The translations under genes and the position numbers were made by a program. Positions 35,621-44,294 of a DNA stretch of 64,000 nucleotides are shown in pieces. A model generated the notes under the pieces. That model saw only the letters and a list, made by a program, of their open reading frames with translations, searched no databases and was not told the origin of the DNA. The DNA is from Adhaeribacter swui (GTDB lineage: Bacteria; Bacteroidota; Bacteroidia; Cytophagales; Hymenobacteraceae). The DNA is taken from assembly GCF_014217805.1 (NCBI RefSeq), contig NZ_CP055156.1:3974585-4038584 (forward strand). The letters run 5' to 3'. Within the stretch, counting starts at the first letter, position 1. Each line of letters opens with the position of its first letter.

Positions 35621-35920
35621 TTAGTCCAGCATATTCCGGATTTCATCTTTTAAGTTTTGTAAACCGGTTTTAATATCGGTCCAGGTGCTAGACGATTCGT
35701 CCTGGGTAGTATCAAGTTGCTGGGCCAGCAAAGCGCGTTTTTTCTCTAAACCGGCAATATGCTCGTGGTACGTATGGTTCGAGTCGATGGTGGTTGCATG
35801 CGCCCGGCCTTGCAGTATTTTTATCTTGTTATCTAATTCCTCTAAACTTTGTTTAATTTCATCCCGGGTTAAGTGCGCGGGCGCCCGCATATTTTCTGGT
35901 TTTAAAGGGTAGTGGTCCAT
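35621..35920 (-). CDS. Small coiled-coil protein of unknown function
   Basis: 99 residues without a signal peptide, rich in Glu, Lys, Leu and Gln. Two helical coiled-coil segments are likely (LTRDEIKQSLEELDNKIKIL and HIAGLEKKRALLAQQL), with a third amphipathic helix at the C-terminus. I recognise no family. It is convergent with ftsZ and separated from it by the shared terminator. It could be a soluble structural or stress protein; the sequence does not tell. Confidence 0.7.
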   Translation of the reverse strand: MDHYPLKPENMRAPAHLTRDEIKQSLEELDNKIKILQGRAHATTIDSNHTYHEHIAGLEKKRALLAQQLDTTQDESSSTWTDIKTGLQNLKDEIRNMLD

Positions 35921-36390
35921 AGTAGTATCTTTTATTTTAAGTATTAAATTCGAAAAACTTCAGAGGTAATACCGGTTTTTACTTAAAATTTAAAAAAAAG
36001 ATGTGCTTTAGCTTCGTTTGCAGCATCAAGTACTTATAAGTTCCAATTTTTCAGTCAGCTACAGTTTTCATATTATTTACCGGAATAAGTAGTAGCCGCC
36101 CGCCACGGTAATTTCTTGTTACAAACCTTCTTCTATTTACTGGTGTAAGAAAAAGTAATACTATTAAGATTGATGAAACCTGGCAATTGACACCAAACGG
36201 AATAATGCTTAGTTTAAAATGTTTTATGCTATTTATTCAACAAATGGCAGATTTTATTTAATTTAAGGTCGTATTTATACAGCTTTTTTAAAATTTAATA
36301 TTATTAAGTATAACGTTCTAATTAAATCAGGTAAGTTACTATAATTAAAAATTTACTAACAATCTTGTTTCCACATTTTAATACAAACGA
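35921..36390. other. AT-rich gap ahead of the amino-acid permease
   Basis: 470 bases with no reading frame of note. The last 150 bases are very AT-rich and presumably carry the permease promoter, but no full TAnnTTTG element was found. A short palindrome, TTGTTACAA, lies at about 36116. Confidence 0.4.
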
Positions 36391-37965
36391 ATGGCATCAA
36401 ATTTATTTGCAAAAAAATCGATTACAAAACTAATTCAGGAGTCAGAAGGAGGAGGGAGTGATGGACATGGCCATTCGCTGAAACGTACTTTAACCGCTTC
36501 TAACTTAATATTATTAGGTATTGGGGCTATTATTGGTACGGGTATTTTTGTGCTTACGGGCAGCGCCGCCGCCCAGTTTGCCGGACCAGGTTTGGTAATT
36601 TCTTTTGTGGTGGCCGGTATTGCCTGCGCGTTTGCCGGCCTTTGTTACGCCGAGTTTGCTTCCATGATCCCGATTGCGGGTTCAGCTTACACGTATGGTT
36701 ATGCCACCTTAGGGGAATTAATTGCCTGGATAATTGGCTGGGATTTAATACTGGAATATATGTTTGGAGCCGCCACCGTAGCGGTAGGTTGGAGCGGCTA
36801 CATGGTGAGTTTTTTACGGGATTTAAACATTAACATTGCCCCGGAATGGTGGAATGCGCCTGGTATCTCTTTAGTGCAAGATCCAAAAACCAGTGCCTGG
36901 TTGCAGGTTACGGACCAACTAACCCACCAATATACCGCCCAGGGCATTGATATTGCCACCTTGCCGCAGGCTACCGGCGTATTTAATTTAGTAGCTGCCA
37001 CCGCGATTATTTTAATTACCATTATTCTGGTAGTAGGTATTCAGGAGTCGGCAAAGTTTAACAATTTTATTGTGTTTATTAAACTTTTTGTGGTTATCGC
37101 TTTTGTATTGGCGGGCGGCTATTATTTGTTGCGCAACCCCGAGGTAGCTGCGCAAAACTGGACTCCTTTTATCCCGGATAATACCGGCGAATTTGGACAT
37201 TATGGTTGGAGCGGTATTATGCGGGCCGCCGGGGTTATCTTTTTTGCCTATATTGGTTTTGATGCTGTTAGTACGGCCGCGCAGGAAGCTAAAAATCCGC
37301 AGCGTGATATGCCCATTGGTATTCTGGGTTCACTCGTTATTTGTACCATTTTATATATTTTGGTATCGGGTATATTAACCGGTTTAGTAGATTACCGCCA
37401 ATTAAACGTAGCCGAACCTATTGCGATTGGTATTGAAGTAACTGGTTATTCTGTACTGCGAGATTTGATTAAAATTGGTGCAATTGCCGGTTTAAGCTCG
37501 GTAATGTTGGTAATGTTATTGGGGCAGCCCCGCATTTTTTACTCTATGTCACGCGATGGTTTAATTCCGCCTTTGTTTGGTAAAGTGCACCCACGCTTTA
37601 AAACCCCTTACATTAGTTCTATTTTAATTGGGGTAGTATGCGCTATTACTGCCGGGGCTTTACCCATTGCACAACTCGGCGAAATGACCTCTATAGGTAC
37701 TTTACTGGCCTTTGTTATTGTTTGCGGAGGTGTATGGTACATGCGGGTTTATGAACCAGAACGGGCCCGTCCTTTCCGGACGCCCTGGGTGCCTTTAGTG
37801 CCAATTTTGGGGATGCTGGTTTGTTTTGCCATGATGGCCAGTTTAAATGTTCATACCTGGTACCGCTTACTTGGTTGGTTGGCCATTGGCTTGGTCGTAT
37901 ATTTTACGTACAGCCGCAAGCATAGTAAGTTAAATAAAACCCCGATTGTACATAGCAAAGAGTAA
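36391..37965 (+). CDS. APC-superfamily amino acid permease (cationic amino acid transporter-like)
   Basis: 524 residues, about 12-14 transmembrane helices. The first helix carries GIGAIIGTGIFVLTG, the substrate-site glycine loop of APC transporters. AGLCYAEFASMIPIAGSAYTYGYATLGE is typical of the CAT/YfnA-like branch and FFAYIGFDAVSTAAQEAKNP is the conserved helix 6 region. It should take up amino acids, perhaps cationic ones, with protons. It stands alone between two hairpin terminators. Confidence 0.9.
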   Translation: MASNLFAKKSITKLIQESEGGGSDGHGHSLKRTLTASNLILLGIGAIIGTGIFVLTGSAAAQFAGPGLVISFVVAGIACAFAGLCYAEFASMIPIAGSAYTYGYATLGELIAWIIGWDLILEYMFGAATVAVGWSGYMVSFLRDLNINIAPEWWNAPGISLVQDPKTSAWLQVTDQLTHQYTAQGIDIATLPQATGVFNLVAATAIILITIILVVGIQESAKFNNFIVFIKLFVVIAFVLAGGYYLLRNPEVAAQNWTPFIPDNTGEFGHYGWSGIMRAAGVIFFAYIGFDAVSTAAQEAKNPQRDMPIGILGSLVICTILYILVSGILTGLVDYRQLNVAEPIAIGIEVTGYSVLRDLIKIGAIAGLSSVMLVMLLGQPRIFYSMSRDGLIPPLFGKVHPRFKTPYISSILIGVVCAITAGALPIAQLGEMTSIGTLLAFVIVCGGVWYMRVYEPERARPFRTPWVPLVPILGMLVCFAMMASLNVHTWYRLLGWLAIGLVVYFTYSRKHSKLNKTPIVHSKE

Positions 37966-37980
37966 AAATTTAAAAATTAA

Positions 37981-38014
37981 AAAAGGCGCTTCTACAGGTA
38001 GAAGCGCCTTTTTT
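37981..38014 (+). terminator. Terminator after the amino-acid permease
   Basis: GGCGCTTCTAC and GTAGAAGCGCC pair perfectly around a 2-base core (an effective tetraloop), flanked by A and T runs. Confidence 0.85.
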
Positions 38015-38127
38015 GTGCCCGCACGGTACCAGTTTTTTGGCGATATAATTTTAAGTAAGAACACCTGTAACAGGCTTAAAAAGTAAAATTTTAAAATTTT
38101 GTAAAACCGCGATGCTATAAATTAAAA

Positions 38128-38487
38128 TTAGTAGGCTAATTCTCCTTCTACGCCTTTGTAAGGGGCAGCAAAAGCTTTTACTAACTTTACACCTTGTTCT
38201 GTTAACGTGCCGGCGCTATCGCTTAGTCCGGCATCAGCTAATTGATCCAGGTTGCTGGTACCAATGGTATTCCGGTTTTTAAATACCGTATCCCGGAACA
38301 AGGTCGTTATTTCGTGGTCGCCGGCGCCGTGTACCCGTACCGGATTTATTAACTTCAGAATCGTTTTTAAAGTCTGAACAATTTCCGGATGGTCTTGTAA
38401 TTTATTCTTTTGTGTAAATTCCTGGTCGAAAGTAGATTCATTAAAAGCTTCGTCTTGCGGAATTAATTTTAAGGCTTCTATGCTCAT
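38128..38487 (-). CDS. Small protein of unknown function
   Basis: 119 residues from the ATG at 38487; a TTG 21 bases upstream would add seven residues. No signal peptide or membrane helix. Centre and C-terminus are mixed helical with VRVHGAGDHEITTLFRDTVFKN (core VHGAGDHEI) and SNLDQLADAGLSDSAGTLTEQG. I do not recognise a family. It is divergent from the Ohr-like gene with 256 bases between, a layout that sometimes implies shared regulation. Confidence 0.6.
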   Translation of the reverse strand: MSIEALKLIPQDEAFNESTFDQEFTQKNKLQDHPEIVQTLKTILKLINPVRVHGAGDHEITTLFRDTVFKNRNTIGTSNLDQLADAGLSDSAGTLTEQGVKLVKAFAAPYKGVEGELAY

Positions 38488-38743
38488 GAGTTTATGTTTA
38501 AGTGGCAATTGTTAAGAGTTTAATTACTTATAAGGCTTTATACCCCATCCTACCAGAATTTGTTATTGCTACTACCAGAATGCCTTGTTTTGCCGTTTTT
38601 GCGGGTGAATAAAAGTAGAAGGTGTGTTTTGCACCAAACCCTTATTTTTAATTTTTCTAAAAATTAACAAGATTATCTTAACAAAAAGAAAGGTAATCGG
38701 TTATTAAACTCTTAAAACTATTTTTTTAACTAAACTACGAACT

Positions 38744-39160
38744 ATGAAAACCTTGTATACAGCCGAAGTATCGGCAACGGGAGGCCGCAGCGGTCATGTA
38801 AAATCATCCGATGGTGTTATTGATATGGCGGTGAATGTGCCGGAAGGCTTAGGCGGTAAAAAAGGCAGCACCAACCCCGAACAACTTTTTGCTGCGGGTT
38901 ACGCCGCATGTTTTCAAAGCGCCTTGTTATTGATTGCCGGAAAAAAGAAAATCAGGTTAGAACCAGATTCTACGGTAACGGCACACGTAAGCTTGCTGCA
39001 ACTTGATAACCAAAGTTACGGCTTAGGAGTAAAGCTGGTAGTAGATGTAAAAGGCTTAGACCACGACGAGGCACTACAATTGGTAAACGAAGCACACGAA
39101 GTTTGCCCGTATTCGGTAGGTACGCGCGGAAATATAGACGTGCAATTGGAAGTAGTGTAG
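38744..39160 (+). CDS. ohr: Organic hydroperoxide resistance protein (Ohr/OsmC family)
   Basis: 138 residues. The two redox cysteines are present: Cys56 in AAGYAACFQSAL and Cys121 in EVCPYS. The N-terminus with a Tyr-Thr-Ala-Glu start and the GGRSGHVKS turn fits Ohr. These dimeric enzymes reduce organic peroxides with lipoyl-type thiols. It is divergent from a small unknown gene; the shared gap includes the direct repeat TTAACAA at 38664 and 38678, a possible regulator site. Confidence 0.92.
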   Translation: MKTLYTAEVSATGGRSGHVKSSDGVIDMAVNVPEGLGGKKGSTNPEQLFAAGYAACFQSALLLIAGKKKIRLEPDSTVTAHVSLLQLDNQSYGLGVKLVVDVKGLDHDEALQLVNEAHEVCPYSVGTRGNIDVQLEVV

Positions 39161-39264
39161 CAATTCTGCTTTTAGAAGATTATTAATTTAAAGCGACACT
39201 ACTAAAAGCAGATTTTTAAAAAAATCGCATTTTGCCGTTAGCAATGTATTACCTGAATAACAAT

Positions 39265-39310
39265 ATAAAAGCAGCGCCCCGTCTGAGTTCAGACGGGGCG
39301 CTGCTTTTAT
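39265..39310. terminator. Bidirectional terminator between ohr and sucC
   Basis: Nearly 22-base inverted arms centred at 39287-39288 (core AGCAGCGCCCCGTCTGA and its complement), with A and T runs on the two sides. It serves two convergent genes. Confidence 0.9.
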
Positions 39311-39326
39311 GTAAAAATTTAAAAAA

Positions 39327-40517
39327 TTACGCTAATACTTCTTTTACGCGAGCGGCAGCATCTTTTAATAAAACGGCGGAGTAAACCTTTAAGCCGGATT
39401 CATCAATAATGCGGGCGCCTTCTTCGGCGTTGGTACCCTGCAGACGTACAATAATTGGTACTTTAATATCACCGATATTTTTGTAAGCTTCTACCACCCC
39501 GTTGGCTACGCGGTCGCAGCGAACAATACCACCAAAAATATTAATCAGAATGGCTTTTACGTTCGGGTCTTTCAGGATAATTCTAAAACCAGCTTCTACG
39601 GTTTGGGCGTTGGCACCACCTCCCACATCCAGGAAGTTAGCCGGCTCACCACCCGATAGTTTAATAATATCCATGGTAGCCATCGCTAATCCGGCGCCGT
39701 TTACCATACAACCTACGTTACCATCCAGTTTTACGTAGTTTAAGTTGCTGGCGCTGGCTTCTACTTCTAAAGGATCTTCTTCGTTAAAATCCCGAAGGTC
39801 TTCAAAAGTCCGGTGACGGTACAAGGCGTTATCGTCTAAGTTAACCTTAGCATCTACCGCTAAAATTTTATTATCCGAAGTTTTTAAAACCGGATTTATC
39901 TCGAACTGCGAGGCATCGGTATCGATGTAAGCTTTGTAAAGCGCGGTAATAAACTTTACCATTTCTTTAAACGCTTCCCCTTCCAGGCCAAAAGCAAAAG
40001 CTATTTTACGCGCCTGAAAAGCTTGTAAACCTACAGCCGGATCAATCCACTCTTTTAAGATTTTTTCCGGATGTTTCTCGGCTACTTCTTCAATGTCCAT
40101 ACCGCCTTCGGTGCTGGCCATAATTACGTTGCGGCCTTTAGCTCGGTCCAGCAGAATACTTACGTAAAATTCCTGCGGCTCTGTTGGGCCAGGATAATAC
40201 ACATCCTGAGCAATTAAAACTTTATGAACGGTTTTACCTTCGGGCCCGGTTTGGTGCGTTACCAGGTTCATACCTAAAATCTGCGACGAGAGCTCCCGTA
40301 CCTGGTCCATGTTTTTGGCTAGCTTTACGCCACCGCCTTTGCCACGGCCACCCGCATGAATCTGCGCTTTAATTACGTGCCAACCGGTGCCGGTTTCGGC
40401 AGTTAAACGTTTCGCAGCTTCTACAGCTTGGTCGGGATTGCGGGCTACAATTCCTTCCTGAATCCGGACGCCATAACTTTTAAGAATCTCTTTTCCCTGA
40501 TATTCGTGTATGTTCAT
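39327..40517 (-). CDS. sucC: Succinyl-CoA ligase (ADP-forming) subunit beta
   Basis: 396 residues, the standard length. [17 protein letters not shown] opens the ATP-grasp domain; [18 protein letters not shown] binds nucleotide; [11 protein letters not shown] and [13 protein letters not shown] form the C-terminal CoA-ligase domain loops. With SucD (not in the window) it interconverts succinyl-CoA and succinate in the TCA cycle. A TTTG-19-TACTTTCG promoter lies upstream on the minus strand. Confidence 0.97.
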   Translation of the reverse strand: MNIHEYQGKEILKSYGVRIQEGIVARNPDQAVEAAKRLTAETGTGWHVIKAQIHAGGRGKGGGVKLAKNMDQVRELSSQILGMNLVTHQTGPEGKTVHKVLIAQDVYYPGPTEPQEFYVSILLDRAKGRNVIMASTEGGMDIEEVAEKHPEKILKEWIDPAVGLQAFQARKIAFAFGLEGEAFKEMVKFITALYKAYIDTDASQFEINPVLKTSDNKILAVDAKVNLDDNALYRHRTFEDLRDFNEEDPLEVEASASNLNYVKLDGNVGCMVNGAGLAMATMDIIKLSGGEPANFLDVGGGANAQTVEAGFRIILKDPNVKAILINIFGGIVRCDRVANGVVEAYKNIGDIKVPIIVRLQGTNAEEGARIIDESGLKVYSAVLLKDAAARVKEVLA

Positions 40518-40539
40518 GATTGGAGCATTTCGTGTGGCA

Positions 40540-40570
40540 CGAAAGTAAAAAGTAATCTTTTTATTTCAAA
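40540..40570 (-). promoter_or_regulatory. Promoter of sucC
   Basis: On the minus strand TTTG (40570-40567) is followed after exactly 19 bases by TACTTTCG (40547-40540), one mismatch from TAnnTTTG. The ATG lies 23 bases further on. Confidence 0.55.
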
Positions 40571-40578
40571 CTTTAATT

Positions 40579-40793
40579 TAGATGATAGTCTATAGTCGAT
40601 AGCCCACGGACGACAGCCAGTAGGCTATTGTTGACAGTTGAAAGTTAATGCTTCGCAAACAACGGCTCATCGTTACAGTTTCGGGCGTATAGAATTTTAA
40701 AAATTTTAAAAATTCTATACACCCCAACTTTTAACCACAAACCTTAAACTACCAACTATGGTCTATCGACCATCGACTATCGACTATCATCTA
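40579..40793. repeat. Inverted repeat element with 7-base units between sucC and the GH113-like gene
   Basis: TAGATGATAGTC (start of the left arm, 40579-40602) pairs with the right arm at 40770-40793 over 24 bases with two mismatches. The right arm is made of 7-base units, ATCGACC, ATCGACT, ATCGACT, ATCATCT, and runs into the stop codon of the GH113-like gene. The interior holds another palindrome, GTATAGAATTTT at 40687 and AAAATTCTATAC ending at 40720. No reading frame lies inside. Confidence 0.65.
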
Positions 40794-41867
40794 CTTCCCG
40801 TACCATTCGGCTAAAATCTTTTCGGCGGGTTTATGTTGAGGGGTAAAATCGCGGTGGTCGCGGCCGTTATCGCGCACTTGGGGGTACCACTTCCAGATAA
40901 ATATACCGCCAAACCAAGGCTGGTGCCAAAGCGTTTTAAAAAGGGCTTCATAGCAATTGGCTTGTGTTTCGTACGATTCCATAAATGCAGTATTATCTCC
41001 ACGCTCCGGCCATTTCCAGGGTTCTACGGCCGCATCCGGCGAGCTTTTGTAACCTACTTCGGTAAACACAATGGGTTTGCGGTATTTTTTAGCTATTTTT
41101 TCTAACCGGGGTACGTGCGATTTCCAGCCAGCTTGTAATTCAGCTAAGTCAGGATTATTTTTTTGACTCAGCGGGAAGTAACCTTGTACGCCAATAAAAT
41201 CGAGGGCGTCCCAGAATTTAATCTTTTCGTATTCCAGGTACCAGTTAGCCGCGTAGGTAAGTTCGCCGTGGTATACCTGCCGTATTTCCTTTATTAATTG
41301 GCGCCAGTCTTTTTCGCGGCTAACTGCCGGGTTCATAAGTTCCGTACCAATACACAAAGCCTCGATGTGGTGGGTTTCGGCTAACCGGGCATAATGCAGG
41401 ATAAAAGCAGCATAATTTTTAAACCAGGCTTGCCAATCGGCTTCGCTGATCATGGCAATATCGCCAATCCATTTGTTTTGCTCCCGGTTCATTAACCAGA
41501 TATGCGGTTTTAATAACGTTTTTATACCAGCTTGCCGGGCCAGTAAAGTCGTATGAATTAAACCAGCATCGCTTTCGCCCCAATAATGTTTATTAGGGCG
41601 CGTATTCAGTTGTATTTCGGGGGTGTTGTAGTTACGTTGCCAGCCAAACGGCGTTTGGGCAATCCATTGGATATTACATTTTTTTGCTGCCGCCAGGTGG
41701 TTAAGAGTAACCGAATCGCTGGCTACCCAGTTTACACCCCGGTATTTTAGTTTAGCTTGATACGTTGTCGGTCTTTTGGGTACGGGAGCTGCCCGGAAGC
41801 ATAGGTGCAAAGCACCCAAACTGAAGAGCATTATTAAAAGCCATAAAAACGATCTGGACCGGACCAT
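40791..41867 (-). CDS. Exported glycoside hydrolase, GH113-like (beta-mannanase type)
   Basis: 358 residues. A signal peptide or anchor at about 8-25, then a TIM barrel. KYRGVNWVAS, KPHIWLM and the catalytic segments CIGTELMNP (Glu176, probable acid/base) and VFTEVGYKS (Glu270, probable nucleophile) match the GH113 pattern (clan GH-A). Characterised GH113 enzymes cut beta-1,4-mannan. No other polysaccharide-utilisation genes are beside it, so the substrate is uncertain. A TAGCTTTG element lies 6 bases before the ATG, suggesting a leaderless transcript. Confidence 0.8.
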   Translation of the reverse strand: MVRSRSFLWLLIMLFSLGALHLCFRAAPVPKRPTTYQAKLKYRGVNWVASDSVTLNHLAAAKKCNIQWIAQTPFGWQRNYNTPEIQLNTRPNKHYWGESDAGLIHTTLLARQAGIKTLLKPHIWLMNREQNKWIGDIAMISEADWQAWFKNYAAFILHYARLAETHHIEALCIGTELMNPAVSREKDWRQLIKEIRQVYHGELTYAANWYLEYEKIKFWDALDFIGVQGYFPLSQKNNPDLAELQAGWKSHVPRLEKIAKKYRKPIVFTEVGYKSSPDAAVEPWKWPERGDNTAFMESYETQANCYEALFKTLWHQPWFGGIFIWKWYPQVRDNGRDHRDFTPQHKPAEKILAEWYGK

Positions 41868-41872
41868 ACCAA

Positions 41873-41880
41873 CAAAGCTA
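41873..41880 (-). promoter_or_regulatory. -7 element directly before the GH113-like start codon
   Basis: The minus strand reads TAGCTTTG from 41880 to 41873, a match to TAnnTTTG, ending 6 bases from the ATG at 41867. No TTG is found 19 bases upstream. If used, the mRNA would begin at or next to the start codon. Confidence 0.35.
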
Positions 41881-42066
41881 TAATTCTCTTAAATATAAAC
41901 TTTACTTCGTTTATTACCCAGAGTATGGCCATTTTGCTGGTTAAACTTACCGCCTGGCTTCGCATGAGGAATCAATTTTTAGGGAGCGCTAACTTAATTG
42001 CAAAAAATGGTAACTTTTGGCTAGATTTGCCGAAAACTCTCCCGGAGCCATTTAAATTTTATCTAC

Positions 42067-42720
42067 TTGCTGCAAGCCACCAACATTCATAAAGCCTACG
42101 GAGCTTTGCCCGTTTTAAAAGGAATTACGCTGCAAATTGCCAAAGGCGAAATTGTTTCTATTGTAGGTTCCTCGGGAGCAGGTAAAAGTACCTTGCTGCA
42201 CATTTTAGGAACTTTAGATACCCCCGACCAAGGCGACGTGTTATTTAACGGTAATGCGGTTAATAAATTTAAAAGCGTAGAGTTAGCGCGTTTCCGGAAC
42301 CAGCACATTGGTTTTATTTTTCAGTTTCATAATTTGTTGCCGGAGTTTACCTCCGTCGAGAATGTATGTTTGCCGGGTTTCCTGGCGGGCCGCCCCGAAG
42401 AAGAAGTGGTAAACCGGGCCAAAGATCTTTTAAAAATGTTGAATTTAGGCCATCGCCTCGGCCATAAACCTTCCGAAATGTCGGGCGGGGAACAACAACG
42501 CACCGCCGTGGCTCGGGCTTTAATCAATTCTCCCGAAATTATTTTTGCCGATGAACCCAGCGGTAATTTAGATTCAGAAAATGCCCGGGAACTGCACGAA
42601 ATTTTCTTCCGGCTCCGCAACGAGCTGCATCAGACATTTGTTATTGTTACCCACAACGAACATCTGGCCACTATGGCCGACCGTAAGTTGGTGATGAAAG
42701 ATGGTTACTTACTCGCTTAA
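42067..42720 (+). CDS. lolD: ABC transporter ATP-binding protein, LolD-like
   Basis: 217 residues. Walker A GSSGAGKST at 34-42, signature SGGEQQRTAVARAL, Walker B IIFADEPSG. FIFQFHNLLPEFTSVENV is typical of LolD/MacB-type ATPases, which power LolCE for lipoprotein release from the inner membrane. No permease gene is adjacent, so the partner is unknown and MacB/FtsE-like roles remain possible. The start is a TTG at 42067. A terminator follows at 42734. Confidence 0.85.
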   Translation: MLQATNIHKAYGALPVLKGITLQIAKGEIVSIVGSSGAGKSTLLHILGTLDTPDQGDVLFNGNAVNKFKSVELARFRNQHIGFIFQFHNLLPEFTSVENVCLPGFLAGRPEEEVVNRAKDLLKMLNLGHRLGHKPSEMSGGEQQRTAVARALINSPEIIFADEPSGNLDSENARELHEIFFRLRNELHQTFVIVTHNEHLATMADRKLVMKDGYLLA

Positions 42721-42733
42721 AATTAAAAAATTT

Positions 42734-42774
42734 AAAAAACAGGTAGGTAGATTAGAATTACCGGCCTGTTTTTT
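42734..42774 (+). terminator. Terminator after lolD
   Basis: AAAAAACAGG and CCTGTTTTTT are inverted copies around a partly paired loop of 21 bases, ending in a T run. Confidence 0.65.
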
Positions 42775-43366
42775 ATTTTAGGTTATCCTTCAAAGCTTAA
42801 TTCTTACCAGGATATACTTTTTCCCTTTCTCATTCCCTAATCCTATTTTCTGAATGTCTTTCTTACAAGTTTAAAAGAACTCGAAAGCCTCAACCCAAGA
42901 TTTTTACAGCCCGAAAGTTTTGCCCAGCATCCGGTTTTAAGCTAAAGTTAATTGCCAGAATCCATCACCTTAGCTATTTGGACATAAAGGTATAGATTTA
43001 CATCCCTGCCCCATATTTCCTGCATGCATTTCCACCAGCTTAAGCTGGTGTTCATAAAAGCATAAAGCTTTGATAAAAAGATTTTTAACTAAAATACCCA
43101 AGTTCGTAACCTAAACAACGCATACCAGTAAAAAAGCTTCTGCGGCTTTAAATTTTAGTTTATTACGGCTAAAGTTTAAAGTGCAGGTAAACATTGTTTT
43201 GGTGTGCTAAAATATTTAGTTTGTAGCTGCTAATGAAAATAGAAAAATTTTAAAAAATATAATGTAAGTTATTGATTATCAATGATAAAATTTTGCTAAA
43301 TTTATGGCTGGTTTGGCACCAAAACCTACGTCAATATGTTTACTTAAAGAACATAAAAACAAAGAA
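42775..43366. other. Gap between lolD and the recombination-like gene, with an 18-base palindrome
   Basis: About 590 bases without a convincing gene. CACCAGCTTAAGCTGGTG at 43033-43050 is a perfect palindrome. The last 120 bases are AT-rich, with AAAATTTTAAAAAAT at about 43243 and TAAATTTA (one mismatch from a -7 element) at 43296-43303, which suggests the promoter of the following gene. Confidence 0.45.
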
Positions 43367-44155
43367 ATGAATCAGGAAAATAATGAAAACAAGCTAGTTA
43401 AGAAGTCGCGGATCGAGAGCTACGATATCGCGAAATCTGACGAAACCATGCACCTGGCCATCGACCTTGCGAAGTTTATAAAGGAGAATAAGTTATACCA
43501 AAATATACAAGGTAAGGAATACGTAAACGTGGAAGGTTGGCAATATGCCGGTTCCAGGTTAGGTATTCTGCCAGTAGTAGAGCATGTAATTAACGTAAGT
43601 ACTGATACCGAATTAAAGTATCAGGCCAAAGTGAATTTACTTAATTTACGTACCGAGCAAGTAGTAGGAGCGGGTTTTGCCATTTGCTCTAATAAGGAGC
43701 AAGGTAAAAAGTATTATCAGGAATTTGCTATTGCCTCGATGGCGCAAACGCGGGCTATTGGTAAAGCTTACCGTAACATTCTGGCCTGGATTATTCGGGC
43801 AGCGGGTTACGAGCCTACTCCGGCTGAAGAAATGGATTACAGCGGTAATACGCAGGATGCGCCCCGGGTGGAGCAACCTCAGATAACCGCCGAACCTAAA
43901 GCCATGAAAGCGGTTCCGGCAGAAGCGGAAAAACAACCGGAATCTGCCCCGGCAGCCGCTTCGGTTAAGTATGCATCGGCTAAGCAAAAAGAAGAAATTA
44001 TTCGTTTGCTGAACAACCCGGTAATTACCCGTCAGGAGAAAACAAAAATGTTATTAAACATTAACAAATTAGACGAAGAGCGGGCTACCCAAGCTATTGC
44101 TAAACTTAAAAAAGTAATTGAAGAACGGGAAGACGAACAAACCGCTGCGGCTTAA
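43367..44155 (+). CDS. Protein of unknown function resembling phage-type recombination-module proteins
   Basis: 262 residues from the ATG at 43367; an upstream ATG at 43304 would overlap a -7-like element. The N-terminal 170 residues form one domain with VEGWQYAGSRLGILPVVE, a Lys/Gln-rich strand region and AIASMAQTRAIGKAYRN, ending in AAGYEPTPAEEM. That order (G-W-x-x-x-G-x-x-L-G, then SMAQTRA, then TPAEEM) resembles proteins I know from phages and actinobacteria that also carry a C-terminal helical domain, as here (KYASAKQKEEIIRLL). A link to single-strand annealing proteins is possible but not shown. An acidic, Pro/Ala-rich linker joins the two domains. Confidence 0.8.
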   Translation: MNQENNENKLVKKSRIESYDIAKSDETMHLAIDLAKFIKENKLYQNIQGKEYVNVEGWQYAGSRLGILPVVEHVINVSTDTELKYQAKVNLLNLRTEQVVGAGFAICSNKEQGKKYYQEFAIASMAQTRAIGKAYRNILAWIIRAAGYEPTPAEEMDYSGNTQDAPRVEQPQITAEPKAMKAVPAEAEKQPESAPAAASVKYASAKQKEEIIRLLNNPVITRQEKTKMLLNINKLDEERATQAIAKLKKVIEEREDEQTAAA

Positions 44156-44188
44156 TTAATTTTCCTTGTTTTAGCGCACTATTCGGTT

Positions 44189-44220
44189 AAGCCTGGCTCC
44201 CCAAGAGCCAGGCTTTTATT
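44189..44220 (+). terminator. Terminator after the recombination-like gene
   Basis: AAGCCTGGCTC and GAGCCAGGCTT pair perfectly around a 5-base loop and are followed by TTTTATTTT. Confidence 0.85.
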
Positions 44221-44294
44221 TTGCCTGAAACAATTTAGAAGCAATTGTAAGAGACGTAGAAATTTAAATTTTTAAAAATTTAAATTTCTACAAT

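Noticed and set aside
42775-43366. Insertion sequence or small RNA around the 18-base palindrome
   Set aside because: No transposase fragment, no target-site duplication and no promoter-terminator pair was visible.
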